A stretch of DNA of 64,000 nt from Closterium sp. Naga37s-1. Lineage: Eukaryota > Streptophyta > Zygnematophyceae > Desmidiales > Closteriaceae. Shown here piece by piece: positions 43,917 to 54,844 of the stretch. The notes under the pieces are model-generated. The model saw only the letters and a program-made list of their open reading frames with translations, made no database searches and had not been told where the DNA came from. Each line of letters starts with the position of its first letter. Positions within the stretch are counted from its first letter, which is position 1. The translations under genes were made by a program, and so were the position numbers. Where the stretch lies: the NCBI GenBank assembly GCA_947471745.1, contig CANJKZ010000068.1:1283001-1347000 (forward strand), read 5' to 3'.

Positions 43917-44988
43917 AAGGTCAGGTCGAGTGCAGGTCATCAGGTACATGAGGCAGCCCACAAGCTCTGGATACGGGCCACTCGGCTCTACGGACTCATC
44001 CGAAAGCAGAGCTGAGAGCGAGTGACCGGTAGGCAAAGGAGTGGACTGTGGCGAGGAGTACTGGAAGTCGAAGCGCTGAAGGACCTGCTGCACCATGTGT
44101 GACTGAGTCAAGGTAATGGTGCGCCGTGCTCTGTCCCGGGTGATCTACAGGCCAAGATAGCTGCGCAGCTCACCCAGGTCTGTGCATGTGTGTCTCCTCT
44201 GCAGCTCCGACTTCACGTGGGCCCTGTAGGAAAGCAGTGCTGAAGTCAAGAGAATGAAGCTCGTAGTCATGCTGAGCGGCGACGTGCAGTACCCAAAGAG
44301 TGGTCATCTTCGGGGTAGGGGAGAAGGTCTAGAAGAATTCAACTCCTTGTCGTTGACTGAAGCCTCGTGCAACGTAACGCGCCTTGAAGACAGGCGGAGA
44401 ACCCGACGGCCGCTTCACCCTGAAAATCCACATGCCACTGACGATGTTCGCCTCAGGTGGGGGAACCTCGTCGACGTAAGTGCCTGTGGACTTCCAGGAT
44501 GCCATCTCTGCGTCCATGGCTGACTGCCACTGAGAGGAGTAGGGAACCTCTATCGCCTCTGCGTAAGAGAGCGGGGTCGGGATGTCTGGTGCATCCGGGT
44601 CTCCCTCAGGTGCAATCAGCATGGACACGAGATGAGGTACAGCAGCTACAAAACACTCAATGTCCTCCTGCCTGTCCTCAAGGACGTCCGTGCCAAGAGC
44701 ACACTCACCCCCGACGGACGGAGGACAGACAGACTCTGACTCAACAACAAGGCTAGCGGCGTAGTCTAGACGACAGGCGGCAGCAAAGTCAACCAGCTCA
44801 GCAACAAGAGCAGACGCAGCAGTAGACTCAAAGGAAGGGTCAGTGACAACAGAGGCCAGGAGACGCGTGATAGTAGGACTAGCAGCACGAAGGGAGTCAG
44901 ACTCCGGGTCCGGACCGTCAGCAAAGGAGGACGCAGGAGGAGACGGTAGAGGGACACGCATTGGAACAGAGGAAGGACGAAGTGCCAT
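43917..44988 (-). pseudogene. Copia C reverse transcriptase with core deletion
   Basis: On the minus strand 44988-44329 reads MALRPSSVPMRVPLPSPPAS, the conserved LVSMLIAPEGDPDAPDIPT, WKSTGTYVDEVPP and FKARYVARGFSQRQGVEFF. After a stop it continues out of frame through the HSLDFSTAFLQG equivalent and then, at 44220-44224, jumps to HVKSEL (RT thumb). Compared with copia D, roughly 290 bases are missing, including the YVDD catalytic motif. 44111-43917 is the C-terminal RT/RNase H start (MTQSHMVQQVLQRFDFQYSS). Confidence 0.88.
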
Positions 44989-46600
44989 TTGGTGCGTGCC
45001 GGTGATAGGAGAAGGACGCTCACGCGGAACACGACGACCAGTGCGAACAGCGCGAACAGGCGACGCAGGACGAGACGCAGGCTCACGACGCTCTGTAATA
45101 CCTCCGGGAAGCTCAGCGTAAGGAGAAGGAGCAGGCAGTGGGGAGGCTGGCTGTAACTGCGGCTGGGACTGGTCAGGCGGTGGACACAGTAAGGGAGGAG
45201 TAAGGTCAGTAGCAGGCGGGAGACTAAGAACCTGATGAAGCAGGGGAACGAAGTACGGTCGCGGTCGCGCAGCACCTCCAGAACCAGCACCGACAGCACC
45301 AGTACCTCCAGCAGCTCCAGCTCCAGCAGCACCTCCAGCCCCCGCAGCTCCAGTACCTCTATCAGCACCAGCTTCAGTCGCACCTCCAGCAGCTCCAGCT
45401 CCAGCAGCACCTCCAGCTCCAGCAGCACCTCCAGCTCCAGTAGCTCCAGTACCTCCAGCAGCACAGCTCCAGCAGTACCTCGAGCAGCACCAACAGCACC
45501 CCCAGCCCCAGCAGCTCCAGTACCTCCAGTAGGAGCACCTCCGGGACCAGGGGCTCCAGCACCTCCCGCAGCTCTAGCTCCAGCAGTACCAGTCCGGAGG
45601 CTCCAGCGCCGAGCAAACCACTTGCGCAGCTGCGGTGGAGAGAGCGTCTCCCGACGGGACAAGACACCCGGAGGACCTCCAGAAGACAAAGTACCCCCAG
45701 GCGCAGCACGCTCAGGCTCAGCACCCCCAGGCTCAGCACCCCCAAGCTCAGCACCCCCAGGCTCAGCACCCCCAGGCTCAGCACCAGGCTCAGCAACCCC
45801 AGGCTCCGCACGCTCAGGCTCAGCACCCCCAGGCTCCGCACGCTCAGGCTCAGCACCCCCAGGCTCCGCACCCTCAGACTCAGCAACCCCACGCTAAGCA
45901 CGCTCAAGCTCAGCACTCCCAGGCCCCGCACCCGCAGGCGCAGCACCCCCAGACGTAGCACCTCTAGCAGCACCAGAGTCGACAGCTACCTCAACAGGGT
46001 CTACCTGAGACACACCTGAGGGAGCAGGAACCCTGAGGGGGGAGGGGGTCTACCGGAGGAGGACCTGGTGCGAGGAAGAGCGGCGGGGGAGGGAGAGGGG
46101 CAGTGCGGTAGGGGAAGAGACGGTAAAAGGGAACCGACTCGTCAAACGTGACGTCCTGAGAGGGCAGGATACGACGCGAGGTGGGGTGGTAAAACTGCCA
46201 GCCAGGCGCGTCAGGGACAAAGCCAAGGAAGACACAGGGAACAGCGCAGGAGGAGAGCTTGTCCGCGGACGTATCGCGGAAAAAGGCTCGACATCCCCAG
46301 ACCCGGAACACCGACACATCGCCAACCTCCCCCGTCCAACGCAGTGTGGGCGAGGTCTCCGGCAAGGAGACACGGGGCCAGAGGTTGAGCTGATGCGCAG
46401 CGTACTGGACTGCAAACGGCCACATAAAATGGGGGGCAGCCGCATGGATCATAGAGGTATGAGCAACCTCCATGACTAAGCCAATGTGGCGCTCGGCGAC
46501 CTCATTCTGCTGCGGAGAGGCCGGAAGCGTGAACGTCTGGCGAATGCCCTCCGCTCAACAAAAGGCCCGCAAAAGGTCGGAGGAAAACTCACCACCTCTG
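44989..46600 (-). pseudogene. Copia C integrase end and repetitive linker
   Basis: 46600-45991 encodes the second half of integrase, in a different frame from the upstream part: HSDRGGEF, NEVAERHIGLVMEVAHTSM and WRFYHPTSRRI-like target-binding sequence up to PLPPPPLFLAPGPPP. 45980-44990 is a linker made of simple repeats. On the minus strand it reads GLGVLSLSVLSVG-type or GAEPGGAE-type sequence depending on frame, then LSPPQLRKWFARR (near 45630), then CTGGAGCTGGAGGTGCTGCT repeats (45270-45470). Frames are broken several times. Similar linkers exist in elements B and D. Confidence 0.85.
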
Positions 46601-48412
46601 TCAGAGTGCAGACGCAGCGCGGAGCTGGAGACGAACAGCGCGGATCCAAGGGATCAGAACACCAGGGACCTCCCCCTTGCGGCGCAAGGGGAAGACCGTG
46701 GTGTAACGCGTGTAGTCGTCGACAACCAGCAGAAAGTACCGCTCGTGGCCCTGTCCACGGACGCGGGCTGGGCCCCACACGTCCAGGTGGAGAGTCTGCA
46801 GGGGAGCCTCTGTCGGGGGGAACGAGGAGGAGTGAGGAGCAGCGTGCTGCCGCCCCTCGACACAGGGAAGGCAGGGAGGGGCAGGCGAGAGGGGAGGCAG
46901 AGACCTAGGAAGACCAGAGAGAAGGAGACGGGAGTGCATGCCACGGAGGCGTGCCACAGAGGGGTGACCAAGGCGGTGGTGCCAAAGGAGCGTCTGGTGC
47001 GACAGGGCGCGACACGAGCAGGGGGCAGCAAGCTGACCTGACGCAGACGCAGACGCAGCTACCTGAGGAGGCGCAGTAGTCAGTGTGTACAGACTTGACC
47101 CAGGCCGACGTGTGAACGTGGCCAGGTGGAGACCGATCCGGGAGCACGTACAGATCACCACACGCTGCCGTCCAGGGGTGAAGGTTTCAACCCCCGCATC
47201 CTGGAGGACAGCAGTGCTCACCAAGTTCGTAGAGAACGAGGGGAGGTGGAGACCTGACAGTGACCCAGACGGAACCGCCGGACAAGGCAGAAAAGTGGAG
47301 GAACGTGCAAGGACTGGGCCCCCAGAGGGGTCAGCCAAAGAGACAGCAACAGGTGCAGAGAGCGGTGTGACTGTGGTACTCTCGCGAAAGAAACGGCGGG
47401 AAGCACCTGAGTCAAGCGTGAAGGTGTGCAGGGCTGCAGCAGACGCAGTACCAGAGAGAGCAGACTCACCAGCACCTAGAGCAGCAGACTCACTAGCACC
47501 TAGAGCAGCAGCCTCTATACCTGGGTCTGGCGGCATACACAGGTAACAGTCACCCTCCGCACTAACAGTCAATGCATACATGGCAGATAGGATAGCATCA
47601 AAGTCCAGAGCAAAGATATCCACATTCTGCCTAAGCAGCTCTGCCCAGTGAGGGACCTCAGGCGCGTCGGGAAACTCTGCGCGAAAGGCGTCGGTAAGAC
47701 GGGAGAAGCAGCGGTGCTGCGTGTGAGGCAGCCCGCATGTCTGACCAGTGCGGTCGCCTGTACGAATGACATACGGGCAGCGACCTCCACCCCCAACCAC
47801 CCCACGCTGAGCAAACCACTCACGGAGCTCTTGAGACGAAAGAGGTTGACGCTGCTGCTGCCTCTGGCCACCTCCAAGGCCTCCCCTCTGGCTGGTACCA
47901 CCCCGGTCGCCACCACTGCCGCCGCCTCCACCCCCACTACCGCCACCACCGCAGCCTCCACCACTCCCACTGCCGCCACCACCGCCGCCACCTGCCCCTC
48001 CGCCCCCACCACCACCACCTCCTCCACCGCCGCCCCCTCCACCGCCTCCACCGCCCCCACCACCGCCTCCACCTCTGCCACCCCCACCACTCCTGCCTCC
48101 CCTGCCCTTGCCGCTGCGGCGCCTCCCACTAGGGGCAGACGCAGCTCCTACCTCCTCAGCACGAAGGTAGTCAACAGCTGCAGCAGAGGCGACTGAGGGG
48201 AGAAGGGAGGAGGGCGAACACCCCTCAAAGAAGGGGGTGCGAGGAGTGCCACAAGAAGCGCCTACAGCGACTATGCTAGTCTCAGCTGCTAAGAGGTGCT
48301 TCTCAAGCAGGTCGACAGTGAGGTCGGTGGGGTCAAGTGCGAGAATGAGGTCCCTGACTACGGTAAGAGAGTCAGGGAGGCGTGTGACTATGAAGTAGAG
48401 CGTGATGTACAT
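46601..48412 (-). pseudogene. Copia C gag C-terminus, protease, integrase N-terminus
   Basis: 603 codons are open on the minus strand. They begin inside gag (MYITLYFIVTRLPDSLTVV, DLTVDLLEKHLLAAETSIVA), pass a very long glycine tract (about 48100-47870) and the motif SSQELREWFAQRG, then a zinc-finger-like CGLPHTQHRCF. Next come protease FTLDSGASRRFFRES (near 47400), the integrase zinc finger (HHRLGHPS, CLPCVEGRQ) and the first half of the core (HLDVWGPARVRGQ, LLVVDDYTRYTTVFPL). A frameshift at ~46620 ends the frame. The glycine tract and basic stretch GRRRSGKGRGGRSGGGGRGG probably bind RNA. Confidence 0.88.
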
Positions 48413-48880
48413 GGGGGGAGGGTTCTTGGCGAGAAAGTCGGCGGGGAGCGCTGCACGGTAGCGAGTGTTACTAGTGCGGAGGTGAGTGACTAGGTCGGTT
48501 ACTGTGGCAAAGGCGGACAGCTCTGGGAACAGGTAGGGCAGGAGAAGGCGGCCTAGAGCAGCAGTGGCCGGGGAGGAGTAACGAGCGACTACAGCCTCGT
48601 ACAGCGCTCTAGCTGTCTTATGCTGGCCAAAGTGGGCGCGTTCGGCTAACGGCAGGTGGTTGCGAACGGCTAGGCGAGCAGCAGCGTCACGGGTAAGCCA
48701 CTGTGAGCGAGTCGCACTGTCAGCTATGGCGTCAGGGGCGGGCGAGGCGCCAAAGTGAGGTCAAACAGCGAAGTACCGTCCTTAGAGTCTGTCAGCAGGA
48801 ACAGATGTAAGTTGTCTAGCCACGCATTGAACTCTATCGGGCGGCCCTCCGAATCGAAGGTGAGAACGTTGAGAGTGGCC
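48413..48880 (-). pseudogene. Copia C gag N-terminus
   Basis: Starts at ATG 48880 (MATLNVLTFDSEGRPIEFNA, WLDNLHLFLLTDSKDGTSLF). The frame breaks near 48750 (loss of reading in the APRP region) and resumes as SQWLTRDAAARLAVRNHLPL, HKTARALYEAVVARYSS and RLLLPYLFPELSAFATVTDL. This is the helical gag core typical of plant copia elements. The frameshift makes it inactive. Confidence 0.85.
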
Positions 48881-49314
48881 ATAGCGGGCAGAGCAGTCGG
48901 GCACGCTAGCAGCCGAGCAGCACGCAGGCAGGGCTAGGCAGGTGAGCGCGCTAGCAGCAGTGCAGTAGTGAGCGGCGCGTGGTAGGACAAGGCGCGCACG
49001 GCAGGGCAGGGCGCGGTGCTCAAGCAGGGTGCACGGGCAAGGCAGGGCGCGCGGCGGCGCGGCGCGCGGGCAGCGCAGGGCGCGTGGCGCGGCGCGCGAG
49101 CAGCGCATGGCACGCGGCTGCGCGGCGCGCGGGCAGGGCAGGGCGCACAGCGGCGCGGCGCGCGGGCAGGGCAGAGGCACGCGGCGGCGCGGCGTGCTGG
49201 CAGGGCAGAAGCGCGCGGCAGGGCGCGCGGGCAGGGCAGGGTGCGCGGCGGCGCGGCGCGCGGGCAAGGCAGGGCGCGCGGCAGCGCGGCGCGCGGGCAG
49301 GGCAGGGCGCGCGG
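48881..49314 (-). repeat. Copia C leader minisatellite, gag side
   Basis: GC-rich leader with an array of units around GCGCGGCGCGCGGGCAGGGCAGG (49020-49314). It is interrupted by element D at the CGCGG duplication (49310-49314); the rest of the leader is at 56367-56616. Arginine/alanine-rich open frames on both strands are repeat artefacts. Confidence 0.8.
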
Positions 49315-49438
49315 TGTGAAGAAATGAGGAATGAATTGACTAAGGGAAAGTTGGGTACAAAAGCAAACCCTAGACAATTGTACCCCATATGTGCTACCCC
49401 ACTATAGCCTACAGTAGCTATGTCATATAAATCTGACA
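49315..49438 (-). repeat. 3' LTR of copia D
   Basis: Plus-strand view TGTGAAGAAATGAGG to AAATCTGACA. Compared with its partner it has GCAAACCC for GTTAACCC and CAATTG for CAACTG. Confidence 0.92.
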
Positions 49439-49645
49439 CACCCCCATAGGCAAAGTGGGGGAGAACAAGGGGTCACAAGACCAGTCAAGCAAAGCAAAGC
49501 AAGCTCAGGGTGGATCACAAAGTCACCACACATTCCGAGCACAAGTTCAAGGCCACAAGGCCAGTTCACATGCAGGATTACATATATATATAAGGCTAGA
49601 CAAGCAAGAGCAGGTGTATATATATATGCAACAGTACAAACAAGG

Positions 49646-52600
49646 TCAAGGGGTGAGCAAGTGAGGCAAGGTAGGCACAAGACCCAGCTGAGTACAGAAG
49701 CGCTGATGATCACAAGGCGCAAGTGCCTTGGTGAAGATATCAGCAGTGTTGGCCTCAGAGGCCATGTACGCAAGCCGCAGCTGACCACGCTGCTGTAGCT
49801 CACGAGCAAGGAAGTAGCGGAGAGCAATGTGCTTCGTTCTGTGCTCCAGTCTCTGCTCTCGACACAAGGCCAGCATGGCCTTGTTGTCTACGTACAGTAC
49901 TGGAGGAGAACGAGGCGGCTCTCCGAGGTCGGTCAGCAGGTAGGTGAGCCAGCGAAGCTCCTGTGCAGCCATGGCCCCGGCGTAGATCTCAGCCTCACAA
50001 CTGGAGCCGAGAACAGAAGACGAGCGGGTAGCCCGCCACGAAACAGAGCCGGAACCAAGGCTGAAGGTGTAACCCTGTGACGACCGCTGCGTAGCCTGGT
50101 CGTCAGCCCAAGAAGCGTCTGCGTGCCCAGTGAGGACCACTGGACTCTGCCCTCCAAGCACAAGCCCCATGCCCGACGTACTGCACAAGTAGCGCAACAC
50201 CCTCTTCGCTGCAGCCATGTGCTCCGGTCTGTATCTCCCAGGAGCAACATAGCGTGCAAGAATGCTAAGAGGGTATGCAAGGTCAGGTCGTGTGCAGGTC
50301 ATCAGGTACATGAGGCAGCCAACAAGCTTTGGGTACGGGCCACTCGACTCTACGGACTCATCCGAAGGCAGAGCTGAGAGCGAGTGGCGAGTAGGCAGAG
50401 GAGTGGCCTGAGGCGAGGAGTACGTGAAGCCGAAGCGCTGAAGGACCTGCTGCACCATGTGTGACTGAGTCAGGGTAATGGTGCGGCGTGCTCTGTCCCG
50501 GGTGATCTGCAAGCCAAGGTAGCTGCGCAGTTCACCCAGGTCTGTGCACGTGTGTCTCTTCTGCAGCTCGGACTTCACGTGGGCGAGTCCAGCAGTGTCA
50601 GCTGTGGCGAAGACCAAGTCGTCGACGTACACGAGGATGTAGAACGGCGGCAAAGAAGTGTCGGTGCGCAGAAACAGCGACGGGTCGGCAGTAGAGGGAG
50701 CAAACCCAAGAGCCACAAGTGTAGTCCTCAGTGTGTCGTGCCACTCACGCGGTGCCTGGCGGAGACCGTAGACTGGCCGCCGGAGGCTCCACTGGGTGCC
50801 AGGAGGAAAAGACCCAGTGAAGCCAGGTGGGCGACGCAGCCAGATCTCCTCGTGCATGCTGCCCTGCAAGAAAGCAGTGTTGAAGTCAAGAGAGTGCAGC
50901 TCGTAGTCGCGGTGAGCAGCTATGTGCAGCAGTACCCGAAGAGTGGTCATCTTCGGGGTGGGAGAGAAGGTATGAAAGTAGTCAACTCCCTGCCGCTGAC
51001 TGAAGCCACGAGCCACGTAACGCGCCTTGAAGACAGGCGGAGAACCCGGCGGTCGCTTCACCCTGAAAATCCACATGCCACTGACGATGTTCGCCCCAGG
51101 CGGGGGAACCTCGTCAACGTAGGTGCCTGTGGACTTCCAGGAAGCCATCTCTGCGTCCATAGCTGCCTGCCACTGAGAGGAGTAGGGACCCTCTATCGCC
51201 TCCGCGTAAGAGCGTGGAGTCGGGATGTCAAGTGCATCCGGGTCTCCCTCAGGGGTAAGCAGTACGGACACGAGATGAGGTGAAGCAGCAGCCAAACACT
51301 GGAACTCCTCCTGCCTGTCCTCAAGGACGTCCGTGCCAAGGGCACACTCACCCCCGACGGACGGAGGACAGACAGACTCAGACTCAGCAACAAGACTAGC
51401 AGCGTAGTCTAGACGACAGCGAGCAGCAAAGTTGACGAGCTCAGTAACTAGGGCAGACGCAGCAGTAGACTCAAAGGAAGGGTCAGTGACAACAGTAGCA
51501 AGGAGACGCGTGACAGTAGGACTGGCAGCACGAAGAGAGTCCGACTCCGGGTCAGGAAGAGCAGGAAGAGAGAACTCAGGAGGAGAAGGCAAAGGGGCAC
51601 GCAGAGGAGCAGTGGACGGACGCAGAGACATCCGGTGCGTGCCAGGGACAGGAGGAGGACGCTGACGCGAACCACGACCACTAGTGCGAGCAGCACGGAC
51701 AGGCGACGCAGGGCGAGACGCAGGCTCACGACGCTCAGCAAGACCTCCAGTAGGACCAGTGTAGGGAGAAGGAGCGGGCAGTGGGGAGGCCGGCTGTAAC
51801 TGTAACTGTGACGGGACAGGCTGTGGACACTCTAAGGGAGGAGGAGGACCAGTAGAAGGCGGGAGACCAAGAACCTGCTGAAGGAGCGGAACGAAGTACG
51901 GCCGAGGCCGCGCGGCGACTCCAGACACAGCAGGGACAGCACCAGTACCCCCAGCGGCAGCACCAGCGCCAGCAGCACCTCCAGCTCCAGTACCTCCAGC
52001 AGCACCAGTAGCACCCCCAGCAGGACCGCCTCCAGGACCGACAGCAGTAGCCTCAGCGCCAACACCCTCAGCAGCTCCAGCTCCAGTCGTACCCGCAGGC
52101 CCAGCAGCTCCAGTACTCCCAGTACGAGCACCTCCGGGACCCGCGGCACCAGCACCCTCAGCAGCCGAAGAACCTCCAGCTCCAGCAGCACGCCTCCAGC
52201 GCCGGGCAAACCACTCGCGCAGCTCCTGTGGAGAGAGTGGCTCCCGCCGAGACGAAGCACCCGGAGAACCTCCAGGCTCAGCACCGCCAGACGCCACACG
52301 AGCAGGCCCAGCTCCCTCAGGCTCCGCACCCCCAAGCTCAGCACCTCCAGGCGTGGCACCCCCAGGCTCAGCACCCCCAGGCGTAGCACCCCCAGGCTCA
52401 GCACCCCCAGGCTCAGCACCCCCAGTGGTAGCACCCCCAGGCTCAGCACCCCCAGGCTCAGGACCCCCAGTAGTAGCACCCTCAGGCTCAGCACCCCCAG
52501 GCGTAGCACCCACACGCTCAGCACCCCCAGAGTCAGCACCCCCAGGCTCAGCACCCTCAGCAGCACCAGAGTCACCAGTAACCTCGACAGGCTCGACTGC

Positions 52601-54844
52601 GTCTACCTGGGACATACCTGAAGGGGCAGGACCCTGAGGGGGGAGGGGGTCTACCGGGGGGGGACCTGGTACAAGGAAGAGCGGTGGCGGGGGGAGGGAC
52701 GGAGTGCGGTAGGGGAAGAGGCGGTAGTAGGGGACCGACTCGTCAAACGTGACGTCCTGGGAGGACAGAACACGGCGAGAGGTGGGGTGGTAGAACTGCC
52801 ACCCTGGCGCGTCAGGGGGGAAGCCAAGGAAGACGCAAGGAGCAGCACGAGGGGACAGCTTGTCCGCAGACAAGTCGCGGACAAACGCCCGAGATCCCCA
52901 GACACGGAACGCAGACGCATCGCCAACCTTCCCCGTCCACAGCAAAGCTGGGGAGGTCTCCGGCATGGAGACCCTAAGGTGAAGGTTGAGCTGATGCGCC
53001 GCGTACCGAACCGCAAACGGCCACAGAAAATGGGGGGCAGCCGCATGCATCATGGACGTACGGGCGACGTCCATGACCATGCCAATGTGGCGCTCAGCAA
53101 TCCCATTTTGCTGTGGAGAGTCCGGAAGCGTGAAGGTCTGGCGGATGCCTCGTGCACGACAGTAGGCTCGCAGAAGGCCAGAGGAGAACTCTCCACCTCT
53201 GTCAGAGTGCAGACGCAGAACAAGAAAGTCCGAGCCGAAGCTCTGCCTGAGCTGGAGACGAGCTGCGCGGATCCAGTCGATCAACACCTCAGTGACATCA
53301 CCCTTGCTGCGCAAGGGGAAGACTGTGGTGTAACGCGAGTAGTCGTCAACCACCAGCAGGAAGTAGCGCTCGTGACCCTGTCCACGGACGCGGGCCGGGC
53401 CCCACACGTCCATGTGAAGCGTCTGCAACGGGGCCTCTGTCGGAGGAAACTGGGAGGAGTGAGGGGCAGCCCGCTGCCGCCCCTCGACACAGGGGACGCA
53501 GGTAGGGCCAGGCCCCGGAGGAAGGGGAGGGAGGGACCGGGGAAGACCAGAGACAAGGACACGGGAGGCCATGCCTCGGAGACGAAGCAGGGAGGGGTGA
53601 CCAAGGCGGTGGTGCCAGAGGAGAGTCTCGTGAGACAGGAGGCGACACGAACAGGGGGCAGACTCAGGACCAGACCTGGACGCTGCAGCAAACACCTGAC
53701 CCGACGCAGCTACCTGACCAGACGCAGTGACTGGAGGAGACGCAGTGGTCAGTGTGTACAGGCTCGACCCCGGCCGACGTGTAAACGTGGCCAGGTGTCG
53801 GCCTGTCCGAGCGTCCGTGCAGTGGGTCACCCGCTGACTCGCAGGAGTGAACTGGTGAACCCCCGCATCCTGTAGGTCAGCACCACTCACCAAGTTCGTA
53901 GAGAACGAGGGGAGGTAAAGACCAGACAGGGTGCCAGAGGGGGCCGCCGGACACGGGAGGACAGTGGAGAAGTGAGCAAGGACAGGACCCCCAGAGGGGT
54001 CTGCCAGGGAGACCGCAACCGGCCGACTGAGCGGCGTAAGCGTGGTGCGGTCTCGAAAGAAGGAGCGGGAAGCACCCGAGTCAAGAGTGAAGGTGTGTAA
54101 GGCCTGAGACGACGTGGTACCTGAGAGAGCAGACTCACCAGCACCTGGGGCAGCAGACGCACTAGCACCTAGAGCAGCAGCCTCACCAGCACCTAGAGCA
54201 GCAGCCTCAATGCCCGGGTCAGGCGGAACACACAGGTAACAGTCACCCTTATCACTAGTAGGCAATGCATACATGGCAGTGAGGATAGCATCATAGTCAA
54301 GAGTATAGATATCTACCCGCAGCCGAAGCAGCTCCACCCAGTCGGGGAGCTCAGCCGCGTCGCCAAACTCCGTACGCCAGGCGTCGCTCAGACGGGCGAA
54401 GCAGCGGGACTCTGCGTGACCCAACGTCCCGCAAGGCTGACCAGTCCGAGCACCAGTGCGAATGACGTACGGACAGCGAGCAGTACCCCGTGACCCGTCA
54501 CGCTGAGCGTACCACTCACGAAGCTGCTGGGGCGAAAGGACTGCTCGCGGACGACGCTGAAGCTGCACCTGGCCACTACAAGCAGCTGCCGAACTACTCA
54601 CTCCAGGACGACTCCCACTACGGCCACCCCGACAACCCCAACTAGCGTACCACTCACGAAGCTGTTGGGGGGTGAGGGACTCACGCGGGCGACGCTGCAG
54701 CTGCACCTGGCCACTACAAGCAGCTGTGGAACTACTCACTCCAGGACGACTCCCACTACGGCCACCCCGACAACCCCAACTAGCGTACCACGCACGAAGC
54801 TGTTGGGGGGTGAGGGACTCACGCGGGCGACGCTGGAGCTGCAT
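49646..54844 (-). CDS. Copia D polyprotein (partial gag, PR, INT, RT, RH), 1732 residues
   Basis: An uninterrupted frame. Residues 1-118 carry three copies of LQRRPRESLTPQQLREWYA-type sequence (two near-identical ~46-residue repeats plus a third). A C-x4-H-x4-C zinc-finger-like segment lies at 138-148; protease LDSGA 254-258; integrase zinc finger H412/H416/C449/C452 and catalytic D489, D548, E584; a proline/glycine repeat linker 710-1080 (GGAEPGGATTGG units) containing SPQELREWFARRW at 871-883; RT starting near 1220 with YVDD 1406-1409; RNase H D1576, E1617 and D1653; end ADIFTKALAPCDHQRF. Start ATG 54844 lies inside the first repeat. Upstream there is no MATLNVL-type gag core, so the element should need gag from a relative. 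All catalytic residues seen are intact, so it may be a recent, trans-mobilised copy. Confidence 0.93.
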   Translation of the reverse strand: MQLQRRPRESLTPQQLRAWYASWGCRGGRSGSRPGVSSSTAACSGQVQLQRRPRESLTPQQLREWYASWGCRGGRSGSRPGVSSSAAACSGQVQLQRRPRAVLSPQQLREWYAQRDGSRGTARCPYVIRTGARTGQPCGTLGHAESRCFARLSDAWRTEFGDAAELPDWVELLRLRVDIYTLDYDAILTAMYALPTSDKGDCYLCVPPDPGIEAAALGAGEAAALGASASAAPGAGESALSGTTSSQALHTFTLDSGASRSFFRDRTTLTPLSRPVAVSLADPSGGPVLAHFSTVLPCPAAPSGTLSGLYLPSFSTNLVSGADLQDAGVHQFTPASQRVTHCTDARTGRHLATFTRRPGSSLYTLTTASPPVTASGQVAASGQVFAAASRSGPESAPCSCRLLSHETLLWHHRLGHPSLLRLRGMASRVLVSGLPRSLPPLPPGPGPTCVPCVEGRQRAAPHSSQFPPTEAPLQTLHMDVWGPARVRGQGHERYFLLVVDDYSRYTTVFPLRSKGDVTEVLIDWIRAARLQLRQSFGSDFLVLRLHSDRGGEFSSGLLRAYCRARGIRQTFTLPDSPQQNGIAERHIGMVMDVARTSMMHAAAPHFLWPFAVRYAAHQLNLHLRVSMPETSPALLWTGKVGDASAFRVWGSRAFVRDLSADKLSPRAAPCVFLGFPPDAPGWQFYHPTSRRVLSSQDVTFDESVPYYRLFPYRTPSLPPPPLFLVPGPPPVDPLPPQGPAPSGMSQVDAVEPVEVTGDSGAAEGAEPGGADSGGAERVGATPGGAEPEGATTGGPEPGGAEPGGATTGGAEPGGAEPGGATPGGAEPGGATPGGAELGGAEPEGAGPARVASGGAEPGGSPGASSRREPLSPQELREWFARRWRRAAGAGGSSAAEGAGAAGPGGARTGSTGAAGPAGTTGAGAAEGVGAEATAVGPGGGPAGGATGAAGGTGAGGAAGAGAAAGGTGAVPAVSGVAARPRPYFVPLLQQVLGLPPSTGPPPPLECPQPVPSQLQLQPASPLPAPSPYTGPTGGLAERREPASRPASPVRAARTSGRGSRQRPPPVPGTHRMSLRPSTAPLRAPLPSPPEFSLPALPDPESDSLRAASPTVTRLLATVVTDPSFESTAASALVTELVNFAARCRLDYAASLVAESESVCPPSVGGECALGTDVLEDRQEEFQCLAAASPHLVSVLLTPEGDPDALDIPTPRSYAEAIEGPYSSQWQAAMDAEMASWKSTGTYVDEVPPPGANIVSGMWIFRVKRPPGSPPVFKARYVARGFSQRQGVDYFHTFSPTPKMTTLRVLLHIAAHRDYELHSLDFNTAFLQGSMHEEIWLRRPPGFTGSFPPGTQWSLRRPVYGLRQAPREWHDTLRTTLVALGFAPSTADPSLFLRTDTSLPPFYILVYVDDLVFATADTAGLAHVKSELQKRHTCTDLGELRSYLGLQITRDRARRTITLTQSHMVQQVLQRFGFTYSSPQATPLPTRHSLSALPSDESVESSGPYPKLVGCLMYLMTCTRPDLAYPLSILARYVAPGRYRPEHMAAAKRVLRYLCSTSGMGLVLGGQSPVVLTGHADASWADDQATQRSSQGYTFSLGSGSVSWRATRSSSVLGSSCEAEIYAGAMAAQELRWLTYLLTDLGEPPRSPPVLYVDNKAMLALCREQRLEHRTKHIALRYFLARELQQRGQLRLAYMASEANTADIFTKALAPCDHQRFCTQLGLVPTLPHLLTP

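Noticed and set aside
48960..49320. Arginine/alanine-rich frames on both strands
   Set aside because: They are products of the GC-rich leader minisatellite of copia C.
50552..51283. 243-codon plus-strand frame inside copia D
   Set aside because: It lies opposite the intact copia RT frame and reads as its antisense shadow. The same holds for plus-strand frames opposite the methyltransferase polyprotein and copia C.
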